Assembly (NCBI RefSeq): GCF_001435585.1
Contig: NZ_AZEC01000005.1
Location: forward strand, 228,154 to 292,153
From: Schleiferilactobacillus perolens DSM 12744
Lineage (GTDB): Bacteria; Bacillota; Bacilli; Lactobacillales; Lactobacillaceae
DNA length: 64,000 nucleotides
Direction: 5' to 3'
Part shown: one piece after another, positions 1 to 8,749 of the stretch
How positions within the stretch are numbered: position 1 is the first letter of the stretch
Layout of the letters: each line of letters begins with the position of its first letter
Position numbers and translations under genes: made by a program
The notes under the pieces: generated by a model
What the model was told of the DNA's origin: nothing
The model's database searches: none
What the model saw: the letters and a program-made list of their open reading frames with translations, nothing else

Positions 1-2
1 AA

Positions 3-3000
3 GGTGCACCTGCCTTACGGACGTTGACTGCCGAGACCGAAAAGGCGACTGGTGCCACGAAGAAAGTCTCTGAAGCCATGGGCAACACGGCTCAGGCCAA
101 CTTTAATAAATTTAAGTCGAGTCTCCAAGTATTGAGTATCACGGTCGGGCAACAGGTCTTACCTGCATTGATGCCTGTCGTCAAAAATGCTACCGAGATG
201 GTTCAGGCGTTCGGCAAACTGGATTCTGCGACTCAGCAAAACATTATCAAGTGGGCAGGACTCGCAATGGTTATTGGCCCCGTGAGTCGTACACTTGGAT
301 CAGTATTCAACGTCGTGTCCAAAGGCTCCGGTGCTTTTATGGCCGTCGCCGGGGGTATTGGCCGGGCATCGACGGCAGCCAAGTTAGGTGCCACTGGTTT
401 TGATGTCCTTAAGTCTGGTTTTTCCAAGACGGCGTTTGAGGCTTTGAAAACCGCTCCAGCAATAGCGGCGACAGGAGATGCCGCCACAGGATTAGAAACA
501 ACATTAGGCGGTGCAGCCCTCAGTAGTAAGGGGTTGCTAGCCGCCATTAGTCCAATCGCACCAGGTTTAGCAATTGCTGGGGCCGCTGTGATTGCAGGCA
601 TTACTGTCTGGGAATTATGGGGCAAGAAAGCCTATGAGTCAGGTCAACGTGCACAACGTTGGGGCACGGATATTGGCGAGGCTGCTGATCGTTCCGCGAC
701 GAAGATGCAGTCCCATCAGACGACGGTCAGTCGAGCGCTTGATGACGAAACAAAGTCTGGACAAGAGAATGCCAAGTTAATCACCCAAGCCTTTGACCAG
801 ATGGTCCGTGACACAAAAAAATCTGCTGACGAAGCCTATGAGCACGCGCAGAAAGTGGCAAAGGATGTAGGCGGCGCAGCTGGCAAGATTATCAGCGATC
901 AAGCTGAAAAAGACAAAAAGGAAAACACCGCCCGAATCAAAGTAATGCAAGGCTATGCTAAGCAAGTCGAGACCATTACTAAAGAGGCACGAGATAAAAA
1001 TGTAGCCCTCACGAATGACCAGCGGCAAATGATCAGCAACATCAACTACAAGATGGCTCAGGAGTCGGTTAAAACCCTTGGGCTATCTAAAAAACAAGAA
1101 CTTGCCGTCCTTAAAGGTATGACCGGAGAGCGGGTAAACCTATCTCGGGAAGAAGCCAACAAGCTATTATTCACCGTTAATGACTCGGCTCAAAAAGAAA
1201 TTAGCGCTTATCGTAAAAAACAAAAGACAATTTCCAGTGACAGTTCAATTGCGGCTAAAACACGAAACGACGCCCTGGAAGCTCTAGAGCAAACCCATAA
1301 CAGTAAAATGGCCGGGTTAGCTCTGACAGAAATTCAAGCTCGAAAGTCCATGGGACAAGAAACTGCCCAAATCATGAAGGATATGCTCCATGATGGGTTT
1401 TCGGAAAAGGAAATCAGTGCGGCCTTTGCACAGTTCGATTCCGCGGCTGACCGGTCAAAGAAACATATGGCCGAATGGGTGGCGGACACCGCGGGCAGGG
1501 TCAGCACTACCGCTAGAAAAGCCGGTGAGGCATGGAACAACTTGGTACTTGATCCAAAAACCGGTAATGTTGTGACAAATCTGCCGGAGGTGTTGGCGAA
1601 TACAGCCAAGACCAAAGAAGGTTGGGCGGGACTGTATTTTGATTTAAAGCACGCCAAGATTAGCACCAACGCCAAACAGTCCATCGCGGAGGCACTGGTT
1701 GCTACAGACCAGTGGAACTCCCTGTCACCGGAAGAAAAAACTGCTGTCATCAAGTCCACCGGGCATAAAGAGTTAGCCGAAGTCATGGATAACTTTATGT
1801 CCTGGGACAGCCTGAGTTTAAAGGAACAGCAAGCGGTCATTAAGGGTGACTACACAGCAATCGTGGACGCGCTGGTGGAAACTAGCCAGTGGAACGAAAT
1901 GACTCTTGAAGAGAAGCAGGCGATTGTCAAGGATAAGGCCACCGTGCCGCTTGTTACGCTCCTGCAAAAAACCGACCAGTGGCAAAATATGTCGCTGGAA
2001 GAAAAAACAGCAGTTGTAAATGCCCAAGGTGCGCCAGCTCTAGCGGATATGGTCATTAAGTATGGCCTATTTGGTCAGTTGGATGACATCACTAAGCAAT
2101 TGTTGATCAACGATTCAGATGCTAAACAAAAGCTTATTGATGCTGGTATTGATATCGACTTTTACAATACCGCTAAGAATCCGGAACCGAAAGTGTTGGA
2201 AGGTGATTCAAACCCGGTGCGGTCTGCCATGAATGCGGCTATCGACCAGATGAATGGGGAGTATAACCCAGCTGAACCCGACACCAAGGTTTTTCATGGT
2301 GATGAGAGTCCGGTCATGAATGCCATGTACAACACGATGAACATGTTAAATGGCACTTATATTCCAGCGCCTGTACCGGGAAAGGAATTTGACGGTAATA
2401 ACGATCCCATCATGGGTGCGATGAATCAGACCATGACACTGATGCGGGGACCCTATGCTCAGACCAACCCTGACAAAAAAGCCTTTCCAAGTGACAATTC
2501 CACAATACTAAACCAAACTAATGCAGCCGCTGATTTGATCAGTGGAAAGTATCGTACAACCAACCCTAACAATAAGACATTTCCTGCGAATAACAGCAGC
2601 GTAATGAGCAAGACCAACGCTGCCAAATCAAATCTGAATAAGTATGCAAGCAACAATCCCAAGAACAAGAATCTAAAAGCAAGCGACAATGCTAGCGGAC
2701 CAGCAGCCTCGGCCAAACGAGCGGTGAGTGATTTTAACTCCGGTCCCAGCGTCATCACCAAGACACTTAAAGTGGTGGCCGATATTGGGTCTAAAGTCGC
2801 TCAAATCTTAGGGTTTGAGGGCGGGGTGACTGACCTGCGTCAGAATACTCTGGCGATGGTCAACGATCAACGCGGCTCGACGTTTCGGGAGGCCATTGTG
2901 TCTCCTCGGGGTCGTGTCATGATTCCGCAGGGCCGAAATGTCATGCTGCCATTACCGCGCCACGCCTCAGTGATTCCCGCTGCTCAAACTGCCAAGATGT

Positions 3001-3269
3001 TTAACATCAAGCAGTACGCTAGTGGCACGGAGGGGTATCCGCAGACAGTGGAGGAGATTAATAACATGCGGTTTGCGCCATCGTCCAGCTCCACGACGAC
3101 GGTGACGACGACCACACCAACAATCAACAACAATTACTCAATTAATCTCACGGTGCCAGCAGATGTCGATCCAAGCAACGCCCAGAAGATTGCGGATGCC
3201 GTCATCCGGAAGATTAAGCATCAACAAGGCAATACCAATCTAGCCAATGGAGGGGGTCAAGTATATTGA
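3..3269 (+). CDS. Phage tail tape measure protein (5' partial)
   Basis: The reading frame is open to the left edge, so the gene starts before the window; at least 1088 residues are visible. Tape measure proteins span the tail tube, set tail length and help DNA entry. The sequence shows a helical, Ala/Lys/Glu-rich N-terminal part, hydrophobic segments around bases 240-350 and 520-620, long charged helices, then two classes of internal repeat (bases 1702-2105 and 2190-2680), and a C-terminal part with a Thr-rich linker. The position directly before Dit and Tal genes is the standard siphophage order. Its stop overlaps the TTG start of the next gene, so the two are probably translationally coupled. 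The family call rests on size, architecture and context. Confidence 0.9.
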   Translation, partial: GAPALRTLTAETEKATGATKKVSEAMGNTAQANFNKFKSSLQVLSITVGQQVLPALMPVVKNATEMVQAFGKLDSATQQNIIKWAGLAMVIGPVSRTLGSVFNVVSKGSGAFMAVAGGIGRASTAAKLGATGFDVLKSGFSKTAFEALKTAPAIAATGDAATGLETTLGGAALSSKGLLAAISPIAPGLAIAGAAVIAGITVWELWGKKAYESGQRAQRWGTDIGEAADRSATKMQSHQTTVSRALDDETKSGQENAKLITQAFDQMVRDTKKSADEAYEHAQKVAKDVGGAAGKIISDQAEKDKKENTARIKVMQGYAKQVETITKEARDKNVALTNDQRQMISNINYKMAQESVKTLGLSKKQELAVLKGMTGERVNLSREEANKLLFTVNDSAQKEISAYRKKQKTISSDSSIAAKTRNDALEALEQTHNSKMAGLALTEIQARKSMGQETAQIMKDMLHDGFSEKEISAAFAQFDSAADRSKKHMAEWVADTAGRVSTTARKAGEAWNNLVLDPKTGNVVTNLPEVLANTAKTKEGWAGLYFDLKHAKISTNAKQSIAEALVATDQWNSLSPEEKTAVIKSTGHKELAEVMDNFMSWDSLSLKEQQAVIKGDYTAIVDALVETSQWNEMTLEEKQAIVKDKATVPLVTLLQKTDQWQNMSLEEKTAVVNAQGAPALADMVIKYGLFGQLDDITKQLLINDSDAKQKLIDAGIDIDFYNTAKNPEPKVLEGDSNPVRSAMNAAIDQMNGEYNPAEPDTKVFHGDESPVMNAMYNTMNMLNGTYIPAPVPGKEFDGNNDPIMGAMNQTMTLMRGPYAQTNPDKKAFPSDNSTILNQTNAAADLISGKYRTTNPNNKTFPANNSSVMSKTNAAKSNLNKYASNNPKNKNLKASDNASGPAASAKRAVSDFNSGPSVITKTLKVVADIGSKVAQILGFEGGVTDLRQNTLAMVNDQRGSTFREAIVSPRGRVMIPQGRNVMLPLPRHASVIPAAQTAKMFNIKQYASGTEGYPQTVEEINNMRFAPSSSSTTTVTTTTPTINNNYSINLTVPADVDPSNAQKIADAVIRKIKHQQGNTNLANGGGQVY
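1702..2105 (+). repeat. Tape measure internal repeats, W-x-x-L-S-x-E-E-K type
   Basis: About five degenerate copies of a 28-32 residue unit lie in the tape measure protein. Each unit carries a core like QWNSLSPEEKTAVIK, seen again as SWDSLSLKEQQAVIK, QWNEMTLEEKQAIVK and QWQNMSLEEKTAVVN, with a last weak copy (LFGQLDDITKQLLIN). The spacing is uneven (84-96 bases), so this is an old protein-level repeat rather than a recent DNA duplication. Confidence 0.8.
2190..2680 (+). repeat. Tape measure 32-residue tandem repeats
   Basis: Five consecutive units of 31-32 residues begin with K-x-F/L-x-x-D/N (KVLEGDSNPV, KVFHGDESPV, KEFDGNNDPI, KAFPSDNSTI, KTFPANNSSV), continue with a short helix rich in Met and Asn, and end in a G-x-Y-x-P-like turn. 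A sixth decayed unit follows. The period is 96 bases with almost no indels, while codons differ between copies, so selection appears to act on unit length and fold. Confidence 0.85.
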
Positions 3270-4012
3270 GAGCGGGCGACTTTTTTATCAACGGTTTAAG
3301 CGGTATCGGGGACCTGCACGCAGTGCTGACGACTCTCCCCAAGATACCTAAGCCCAAACGCAAACGGCTCAGTTTTGACATTGCAGGGGCCTCTCGGAGT
3401 GCATACATCGACGAGGATTCGTGGGAACCCCGCGAGTTTGAGCTGAGTATCGCGCTAGTTTCTGAGTCGGAAGAGGATCGCCTGATGCGCGAGGGTTGGC
3501 TGTTCAATGCTTTTAATCAGCCGGGGCCAGTGCCATTTCGGTATTACGCTGAGCCAGCGTACACGTATTACATTGTGTCGGCAGACGTAGCGGAGCAGGA
3601 TCGACCCGCCCGAATGTCACAAACACGGGTGTGGACAATTAAGGCGGAGGCTGATGCTTATAAGTATTTTGAGCGGGACAAGATCATTGAGCTTGACGCA
3701 GCGGGTAAGGTAGACAACCCATTTTTGTCCATGGCCAAACCGCTAATCACTGTGTACGGCCAGGGCGATATCACTCTCAACTGGGGTGACCAAGCCATCA
3801 AGCTGACTGGGGTCACTGGCAATGTGTCCGTCGACTCCGATGAGTTTCAGCAGGATATCTATACGACCGCTGCTGATGGCACACAGACTTTGTGTGCTGA
3901 GCGGGCGACCCTGAGCGAATTTCCGGTGCTGGCGGCCTATCAGCACACGCCTATTTCGTGGGTCGGTAATGTGAGTAAAGTCATAGTGGAACCGAGGTGG
4001 CGATTGTTATGA
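3266..4012 (+). CDS. Distal tail protein (Dit-like)
   Basis: 248 residues. The start is TTG in an ATTGA overlap with the tape measure stop, with AGGGGG just upstream. Dit proteins form the hexameric ring joining the tail tube to the baseplate and Tal. The sequence shows a typical Dit N-terminal half (LSFDIAGASRSAYIDE, WEPREFELSIAL, and a GWLFN segment before PVPFRYY) and a C-terminal beta-rich domain ending in PRWRLL. The call is supported by its place between tape measure and Tal. The C-terminal half is less conserved in such families and I make no claim about carbohydrate binding. Confidence 0.8.
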   Translation: MRAGDFFINGLSGIGDLHAVLTTLPKIPKPKRKRLSFDIAGASRSAYIDEDSWEPREFELSIALVSESEEDRLMREGWLFNAFNQPGPVPFRYYAEPAYTYYIVSADVAEQDRPARMSQTRVWTIKAEADAYKYFERDKIIELDAAGKVDNPFLSMAKPLITVYGQGDITLNWGDQAIKLTGVTGNVSVDSDEFQQDIYTTAADGTQTLCAERATLSEFPVLAAYQHTPISWVGNVSKVIVEPRWRLL

Positions 4013-5742
4013 GACCACAATTATATCCAGCAGGCACGAAGTCTTTTGCCCAACGTGGACAGGTTATCTCGCAAATCATTCGGGGCAGTGACTCAGTTAA
4101 GCGTGTCCGCAATGGTACTGATGAGGTGACTTTACAAGTTGCAGCATCTGATCCGCTGTTTGACCAGATTCAACCGGGCATGATTTTGCGAGTACAGGCG
4201 GACGCCGCCAGCCCTGACGAGCCGTACATTATCCAAAAGCCGTCACTGGATACCTTGACGGGTATCAAGACAGTCGAGGGTGTGCACTACACGATGATGG
4301 CCAACAATTACAACCTGGTCTCCTCAATCACGGTTGACGGCAACAGTCCCGCCGCCATTATGGCAAGCATCAACAGCCATCTAGACCGGCCATCTCCATT
4401 TACCTTTTCGTCGGATATCACTACCCTCATTACAGGGAGCGCCGTGGTGTACAACAACATTAATCCCAACGAGCTAATTCTCGGCGCCAGCAATTCGCTG
4501 GCTAAGATTACCGGTGGGACCGTGATTCGTCGGGGCATGTCGATCATCTTGACCAAGAGTACCGGCAAAAGTGTCTCTCTCCGTCGGGGCAAGAATGTCC
4601 AGGGCCTGACGCTTAACCGCTCTATTGAGGGGCTGCTCACGCAAATTGTGCCTTACTACACGCCAAAAAGCACCGACACCGATAAGAATCCGCCGCCGGT
4701 CTACGGGCCACCGGTCAAGTCGTCACATATCAATGAGTATGGCGAAATTTACTCGCTGAATGTGGACTACTCCAGCCGAGCGGATAGCACCATTGATATG
4801 ACGGCACTCGCCAGTCGGTATTTTTCCGAAAATCCGGGTGTAGACATTCCCGCGTATGATCTGCAAGTTGACACGGTAGAGTATCGCTCCAAGCGTATGC
4901 AGGCGATCACCTTTGCCGACCAAGCGACGGTGCATGATGAGCTGTACGGCATTGACGCCACTGTCCCGATTTATGAGACGGACTACAGCTTTGTCAATGA
5001 GATTAATACGACGGTCAAGGCTGGCACTCAAGAATCCTCGCTGTTCCACAATTTGGAGTCGCGGATTAAAGAGACTTCTGACGCGGTGGATCAGGAAACC
5101 GATGACCGTAAGGATGCTGACGACCAGATTAGCAAGGACACCGACGATAAGATTGAGGACGTGACAAATGAGTGGGATAAAAAATGGGAGTCAGTTGATG
5201 AGATTAAGACGGATGTCCGCGACCTCAACCGCGACGTGACCAATTACATCAAGTCTGGTGGTCAAGGGATTATCCAGTTTTTGCCTAACCGCGAAAATCC
5301 CACCAGTATGCGGATTAACTCTAACTCTGGTGGATATTTTTTGCTCAACGATGATGGACTGGGATATTTTGATGCCAACGGTGCAAAGGTCGCCATCGAC
5401 AACCGCGGCAACGTGGTCGCCAGTGTAATTGCGGCAAGCACAAAAATTGAGTCGCCTAACATCATTGGCGGCACGATCACCGCTGCGAATATCGTCAACG
5501 GTGACTTTCGGACCGTGGACACATCCGGTAACGAGACCCACGTGTCTGGTATTGGCGTGACCACGAATAATTTTATCCAAGCACCCAAATTTGTGCTAGC
5601 TAATTTATCCGGCACCACCTGGGGATTTTGGGACTCAAACGGCTTGCGTATCGGCAGCTGGTGGATCCACATCGTAGGTGAGCGGCTCATCGCCAACGGC
5701 GGTGGCAAGGACTATATTTTAGGTGGTCCGGCCTGGACTTAA
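4009..5742 (+). CDS. Tail-associated protein (Tal-like, phage minor structural protein)
   Basis: 577 residues from an ATG that forms an ATGA overlap with the Dit stop, with GAGGTGG eight bases upstream; a GTG twelve bases earlier sits inside that ribosome binding site and is less likely. The N-terminal ~350 residues match the Tal/gp44-like tail tip fold (MRPQLYP, AQRGQVISQIIRGSDSVKR). A coiled coil follows (residues ~345-400, rich in Asp/Glu/Lys), then a C-terminal module with a repeated surface motif (GGYFLLNDDGLGYFDANG) and a beta-rich end. Tal forms the tail tip and often carries host recognition or wall-degrading parts; no peptidase or lysozyme motif is visible here. Confidence 0.78.
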   Translation: MRPQLYPAGTKSFAQRGQVISQIIRGSDSVKRVRNGTDEVTLQVAASDPLFDQIQPGMILRVQADAASPDEPYIIQKPSLDTLTGIKTVEGVHYTMMANNYNLVSSITVDGNSPAAIMASINSHLDRPSPFTFSSDITTLITGSAVVYNNINPNELILGASNSLAKITGGTVIRRGMSIILTKSTGKSVSLRRGKNVQGLTLNRSIEGLLTQIVPYYTPKSTDTDKNPPPVYGPPVKSSHINEYGEIYSLNVDYSSRADSTIDMTALASRYFSENPGVDIPAYDLQVDTVEYRSKRMQAITFADQATVHDELYGIDATVPIYETDYSFVNEINTTVKAGTQESSLFHNLESRIKETSDAVDQETDDRKDADDQISKDTDDKIEDVTNEWDKKWESVDEIKTDVRDLNRDVTNYIKSGGQGIIQFLPNRENPTSMRINSNSGGYFLLNDDGLGYFDANGAKVAIDNRGNVVASVIAASTKIESPNIIGGTITAANIVNGDFRTVDTSGNETHVSGIGVTTNNFIQAPKFVLANLSGTTWGFWDSNGLRIGSWWIHIVGERLIANGGGKDYILGGPAWT

Positions 5743-5755
5743 TGGAGGATTATAA

Positions 5756-5977
5756 ATGGACATGGATAAGTTTTTAAGCAGCATCGGTCAAGTGTCAGGC
5801 GATCAGGCTCTGGCGCACATGGGCCAAGACGTGGGGCAGCGTGCCCAAACGATTGCGGTACAGGCCGCCAAGATCGAGCGGTTAGAGGGTTTTATCCGCA
5901 TGTTGGCCGAAAAGCATCCCGATATTCTGCCGAAGGAGGAGGTTGAGAAAGATGACAAAGGAACCAAACGTAATTAA
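5756..5977 (+). CDS. Small phage protein, function unknown
   Basis: 73 residues, ATG with GGAGG nine bases upstream; an in-frame ATG two codons later is also possible. The protein is acidic and helical, with a short heptad-like stretch in the middle (AKIERLEGFIRMLAEKH) and a charged tail. It lies between Tal and the fibre genes and overlaps the next gene by 26 bases, so it belongs to the tail operon. I do not recognise the family; an accessory tail or baseplate protein is the likely role from context only. Confidence 0.7.
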   Translation: MDMDKFLSSIGQVSGDQALAHMGQDVGQRAQTIAVQAAKIERLEGFIRMLAEKHPDILPKEEVEKDDKGTKRN

Positions 5978-6251
5978 GCAAAACAACCCAGATGGCAGTT
6001 ACTTTCTGATGAATGATAACGGGCTTGGCTATTTTAAGCGTACAGACCGAATTAAGGCTGGAACGATTACCAGCGGCAGTCTCAAAACAGCGCCTCGGAT
6101 CACGGCGATGACCATTAGTAAAAATGGTGTGATCAAGGTGACTGACGATGCTGATTTGCCCCTGACGCGACACACCCCAGTAGAGGGAGATGATTTTAAA
6201 GATGCAGTCACCAAAATTACCGATGCTCCGATTGGACCTGGCGAAATCTAA
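5952..6251 (+). CDS. Small tail protein sharing a motif with the Tal C-terminus
   Basis: 99 residues from an ATG with GGAGGAGG nine bases upstream; a TTG three codons earlier lies too close to that site. The start is inside the preceding gene. The N-terminal part (GSYFLMNDNGLGYF) closely repeats the motif in the Tal C-terminal module (GGYFLLNDDGLGYF). The rest is a short beta-rich region ending in PIGPGEI. This suggests a detached or duplicated copy of a baseplate surface module. Its function is unknown. Confidence 0.7.
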   Translation: MTKEPNVIKQNNPDGSYFLMNDNGLGYFKRTDRIKAGTITSGSLKTAPRITAMTISKNGVIKVTDDADLPLTRHTPVEGDDFKDAVTKITDAPIGPGEI

Positions 6252-7698
6252 CAGTTATGCAGACAAACCACTGGCGATGACGCAAGGGGACAAAGGCTAT
6301 ATCCAGCCCTTTGAGCTGTCCAGCGGCGGTAAAGTGCTGACCGACAAGGATGTGGACCCGGTCAACGTAGGCCTCAAAATGCTCAAACCCGATCACCAAT
6401 ATATCGACATTAAGGGTGCGGCGACTTATGCGGATGGGCAGTTTGCCTATCCCTATCCCGATGAGGCTGCCCAAGCGCCGGGACTGTTGACGGGGTTCTT
6501 TTACGTGACTGATGGAGACAAGCTCATTGCCTCCACGCAAAAGTTTGTCCTGACGGTAGCTCCGGTCTTTGCGGACGATACCAAGTCCAACAGTTACGTC
6601 CAAGCCTGGGACAAAATCTATAAGCAGCTGACGGAGGCATTGACTGCGGCCCTGGCCTCTCGGGATACTCTGGACCAACTCGCCAGCTCCGGCCAAGGGA
6701 TCATTGATGCCAAGATCGCTGAGCTGACCCAATCGGTCAACGACTGGACCACCAGGACCCTGGCGGACCTGACCAAGGCCCTCGCCGACAAGCAGGCGGC
6801 ACTGGCGGACGCCTTGGCTAAAGCAAATACCGCTGCGGGCAACGCTGACGCAGCTACTCAGGCAGCCAACGCAGCCGCTCAAGCAGCTAATGCACTTGCT
6901 GCGGACATCCCCAACAATCCTAAATATAAAGGCCAAACAGGTGCCACTGGACCAGTGGGGCCGGTTGGACCACAAGGCGAAAAAGGTGACACAGGTCCAC
7001 AAGGCATTCAAGGTCCTGTTGGTCCAAAGGGCGACAAAGGTGATACCGGTGATGGTATTCAGCTCAAGGGTTCAGCTGATTCTGTCGATAAGCTGCCGGC
7101 CACTGGCAACACAGCCGGCGATACCTATCTAGTAGCTGGCCACCTGTATATCTGGGAAAACGACGCTTGGACCGATGTTGGTGAATTGCAAGGGCCTGCC
7201 GGCAAAAATGGTTTGAATGTATGGCTGTACAATTTTGACCGTGGTCCCAACCAAATAAATTTTTACTGGTCAGATTTATCACCAGAAACAAAAACAGATC
7301 ATGTTCCCCAAGTTGGTGACGCCGTAATTGACAAGGCCGGAAATGTTTATCAAATCACCCAATCCACTAGCACAGGTGATGCATTAACTGGTGGAGGCAC
7401 AGCATCTTTTGGCGATGCAATAATTAACATCAAGGGTGCAACTGGTCCAGCTGGTCCAGCTGGCAAGGACGGTACTGATGGTAAAGACGGCACCACCCCC
7501 GACTTGTCTGGTTTTGTCACCCAAACGGACCTGGACGGCCGCAAATACTACACGGCAGACCAAGTTACGGCCGCAATCAACTCAGCATTAACCGAGTTTA
7601 AGAGCACGCTCATCTGGTCAGGCACGCAGGCTGAGTACGACGCGCTGACCGCAGAGCAGAAGGCACAATACATTGCTCTGGGGGTGGTTAAGTCATGA
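6202..7698 (+). CDS. BppU-like baseplate upper protein with collagen-like repeats
   Basis: About 498 residues. The start is uncertain: ATGs at 6190, 6202 and 6223 are all in frame, and GAGGGAG at 6183 best serves 6202. Residues ~8-150 resemble the BppU N-terminal domain of lactococcal baseplates (MLRLDLAKSNSYADK, QPFELSSGGKVLTDKDVDP). An Ala-rich coiled coil follows, then a G-x-y collagen-like stretch (bases 6940-7053), a globular insert of lower GC, a second shorter collagen-like stretch (bases 7438-7500) and a C-terminal unit with WSGTQAEYDALT. Such proteins form trimeric fibres that link the baseplate to the receptor-binding head. Confidence 0.75.
   Translation: MQSPKLPMLRLDLAKSNSYADKPLAMTQGDKGYIQPFELSSGGKVLTDKDVDPVNVGLKMLKPDHQYIDIKGAATYADGQFAYPYPDEAAQAPGLLTGFFYVTDGDKLIASTQKFVLTVAPVFADDTKSNSYVQAWDKIYKQLTEALTAALASRDTLDQLASSGQGIIDAKIAELTQSVNDWTTRTLADLTKALADKQAALADALAKANTAAGNADAATQAANAAAQAANALAADIPNNPKYKGQTGATGPVGPVGPQGEKGDTGPQGIQGPVGPKGDKGDTGDGIQLKGSADSVDKLPATGNTAGDTYLVAGHLYIWENDAWTDVGELQGPAGKNGLNVWLYNFDRGPNQINFYWSDLSPETKTDHVPQVGDAVIDKAGNVYQITQSTSTGDALTGGGTASFGDAIINIKGATGPAGPAGKDGTDGKDGTTPDLSGFVTQTDLDGRKYYTADQVTAAINSALTEFKSTLIWSGTQAEYDALTAEQKAQYIALGVVKS
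6940..7053 (+). repeat. Collagen-like G-x-y repeat coding segment
   Basis: A run of Gly-x-y triplets (GATGPVGPVGPQGEKGDTGP and on) within the baseplate fibre gene. A second block encoding GATGPAGPAGKDGTDGKDG lies at 7438-7500. Collagen-like runs in phage fibres fold as triple helices and are frequent sites of length change and recombination. Confidence 0.85.
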
Positions 7699-8201
7699 CC
7701 GAGTTTATGGATTGGACGAGCGTTGCCAAACTGTATGGCGCCAAAGGTGAGTACAGCAAGCTATACGACAATCAGGGGCGGGCGATCTGGCAATTAGACG
7801 ATCCTGTTTGGGCTGGCTCGTGGATAATTCCAATGGGGGGGAACGGAACAGGGGGAACTCTAACCTTTTTCCGTTATATGCACGAATCAGCTAACGGTTT
7901 GAAACTCACCATCAGTATTACAGATCACACTGTGACTGTTAAACAACTATGGCTTGCACCGAACGACAGTTCTCCATCAATTGATGGTATTCAACTTGAT
8001 CAATTTACGTGGTCTATTTCGGTTCCAAGAAAATATTTTGCGACACAACTTGATCAAGGACGTGTTTGGCTAGATTCTACTTTGGCGAATAATTATCATA
8101 CCAAGGAATCTTTCAGGATTGCTGTCAGCTCAAAGACATTGATCACATTTGCTACAAATTTCTTTTCGATGCCAGCAATCACGCGTGTCGAAGAATATTA
8201 G
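7695..8201 (+). CDS. Probable receptor-binding or baseplate tip protein
   Basis: 168 residues; ATG overlaps the fibre stop as ATGA. Residues 1-40 (FMDWTSVAKLYGAKGEYSKL) look like a short docking part, followed by an aromatic, beta-rich domain with several Trp and no recognised family. Base composition drops sharply: bases 7981-8040 hold 19 G or C in 60, against 42 in 60 at 8461-8520 in the next gene. A recently exchanged specificity domain would explain this. The role as receptor-binding protein is inferred from position after the collagen fibre and from composition, not from a motif. Confidence 0.55.
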   Translation: MTEFMDWTSVAKLYGAKGEYSKLYDNQGRAIWQLDDPVWAGSWIIPMGGNGTGGTLTFFRYMHESANGLKLTISITDHTVTVKQLWLAPNDSSPSIDGIQLDQFTWSISVPRKYFATQLDQGRVWLDSTLANNYHTKESFRIAVSSKTLITFATNFFSMPAITRVEEY

Positions 8202-8213
8202 GAGGTAAGAAAT

Positions 8214-8612
8214 ATGGCAGAAACAAAGTACATCCAGGTCTTTCGGACCTTTGATGCGCAGCAGACAGACGGCACTTTCTACGCCGTTACATTTTTCCCG
8301 GAGGGTTTAAAGCTCGACTGGCCTTACACGGCAGTACCCATCCCGGCCGAACTCAAAGGTAAGGTGGTCAAATATGACTGGGACCAGCTCCAATGGGTGG
8401 ACACGCAAGTGGATCCAATCCAATCTCAAATCACCAACTTAATCACCAAGCTCAACACCACCGACGGCAAAGCAGTGGCTGCGGATGGCAAGGCGGTGAC
8501 CGCTGGGGCCAAAGCGGACGATGCGACCACGCAGGCCCTCAGTGCTCAGCAAGCACTACTGGAGCTGTCTGACCTGGTGCTGAGTAAAGACACCACAGGA
8601 GGTGCGAAATGA
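8214..8612 (+). CDS. Phage tail/baseplate accessory protein, unknown
   Basis: 132 residues, ATG with AGGAGG eight to nine bases upstream. The N-terminal ~70 residues are beta-rich (KYIQVFRTFDAQQTDGTFYA), the rest an Ala/Asp-rich helix that likely forms a coiled coil with two tandem DGKAV units. The stop overlaps the next start (ATGA). The arrangement, a small beta domain plus coiled coil after the fibre genes, is common in lactobacillus prophages, but I cannot name the family. Confidence 0.65.
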   Translation: MAETKYIQVFRTFDAQQTDGTFYAVTFFPEGLKLDWPYTAVPIPAELKGKVVKYDWDQLQWVDTQVDPIQSQITNLITKLNTTDGKAVAADGKAVTAGAKADDATTQALSAQQALLELSDLVLSKDTTGGAK

Positions 8613-8746
8613 AGTTTGAAGCGCTGAAACGACTCTATGCCCAGGCCGTCATTAATGGCGACCGCACGATTGACTCTGTGCCCGAAATCTTGCGCACGGA
8701 TGTCCAAACACTGATTGACACCGAACCAAAAAACAAGGAGGAATAA
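8609..8746 (+). CDS. CD1375-like small phage protein, copy 1
   Basis: 45 residues, with an ATGA overlap with the previous gene. The sequence shows the pattern of CD1375-like mini proteins: a short helix (KRLYAQAVINGDR) then TIDSVPEILRTDVQ. These tiny proteins sit after tail fibre genes in many Firmicute phages and have no established function. The gene carries its neighbour's ribosome binding site (AAGGAGG) at its own 3' end. Confidence 0.7.
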   Translation: MKFEALKRLYAQAVINGDRTIDSVPEILRTDVQTLIDTEPKNKEE

Positions 8747-8749
8747 CCA

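Noticed and set aside
233..625. Minus-strand 130-residue reading frame inside the tape measure gene
   Set aside because: Antisense shadow of the GC-rich coding frame; Ala/Pro-rich random composition and no ribosome binding site.
2459..2761. Minus-strand hydrophobic 100-residue frame
   Set aside because: Shadow of the Asn/Lys-rich tape measure repeats, whose complement reads as Leu/Phe/Val codons.
6940..7053. CRISPR-like direct repeats
   Set aside because: The short repeats are Gly-x-y codons in a fibre gene; no constant repeat-spacer lengths.
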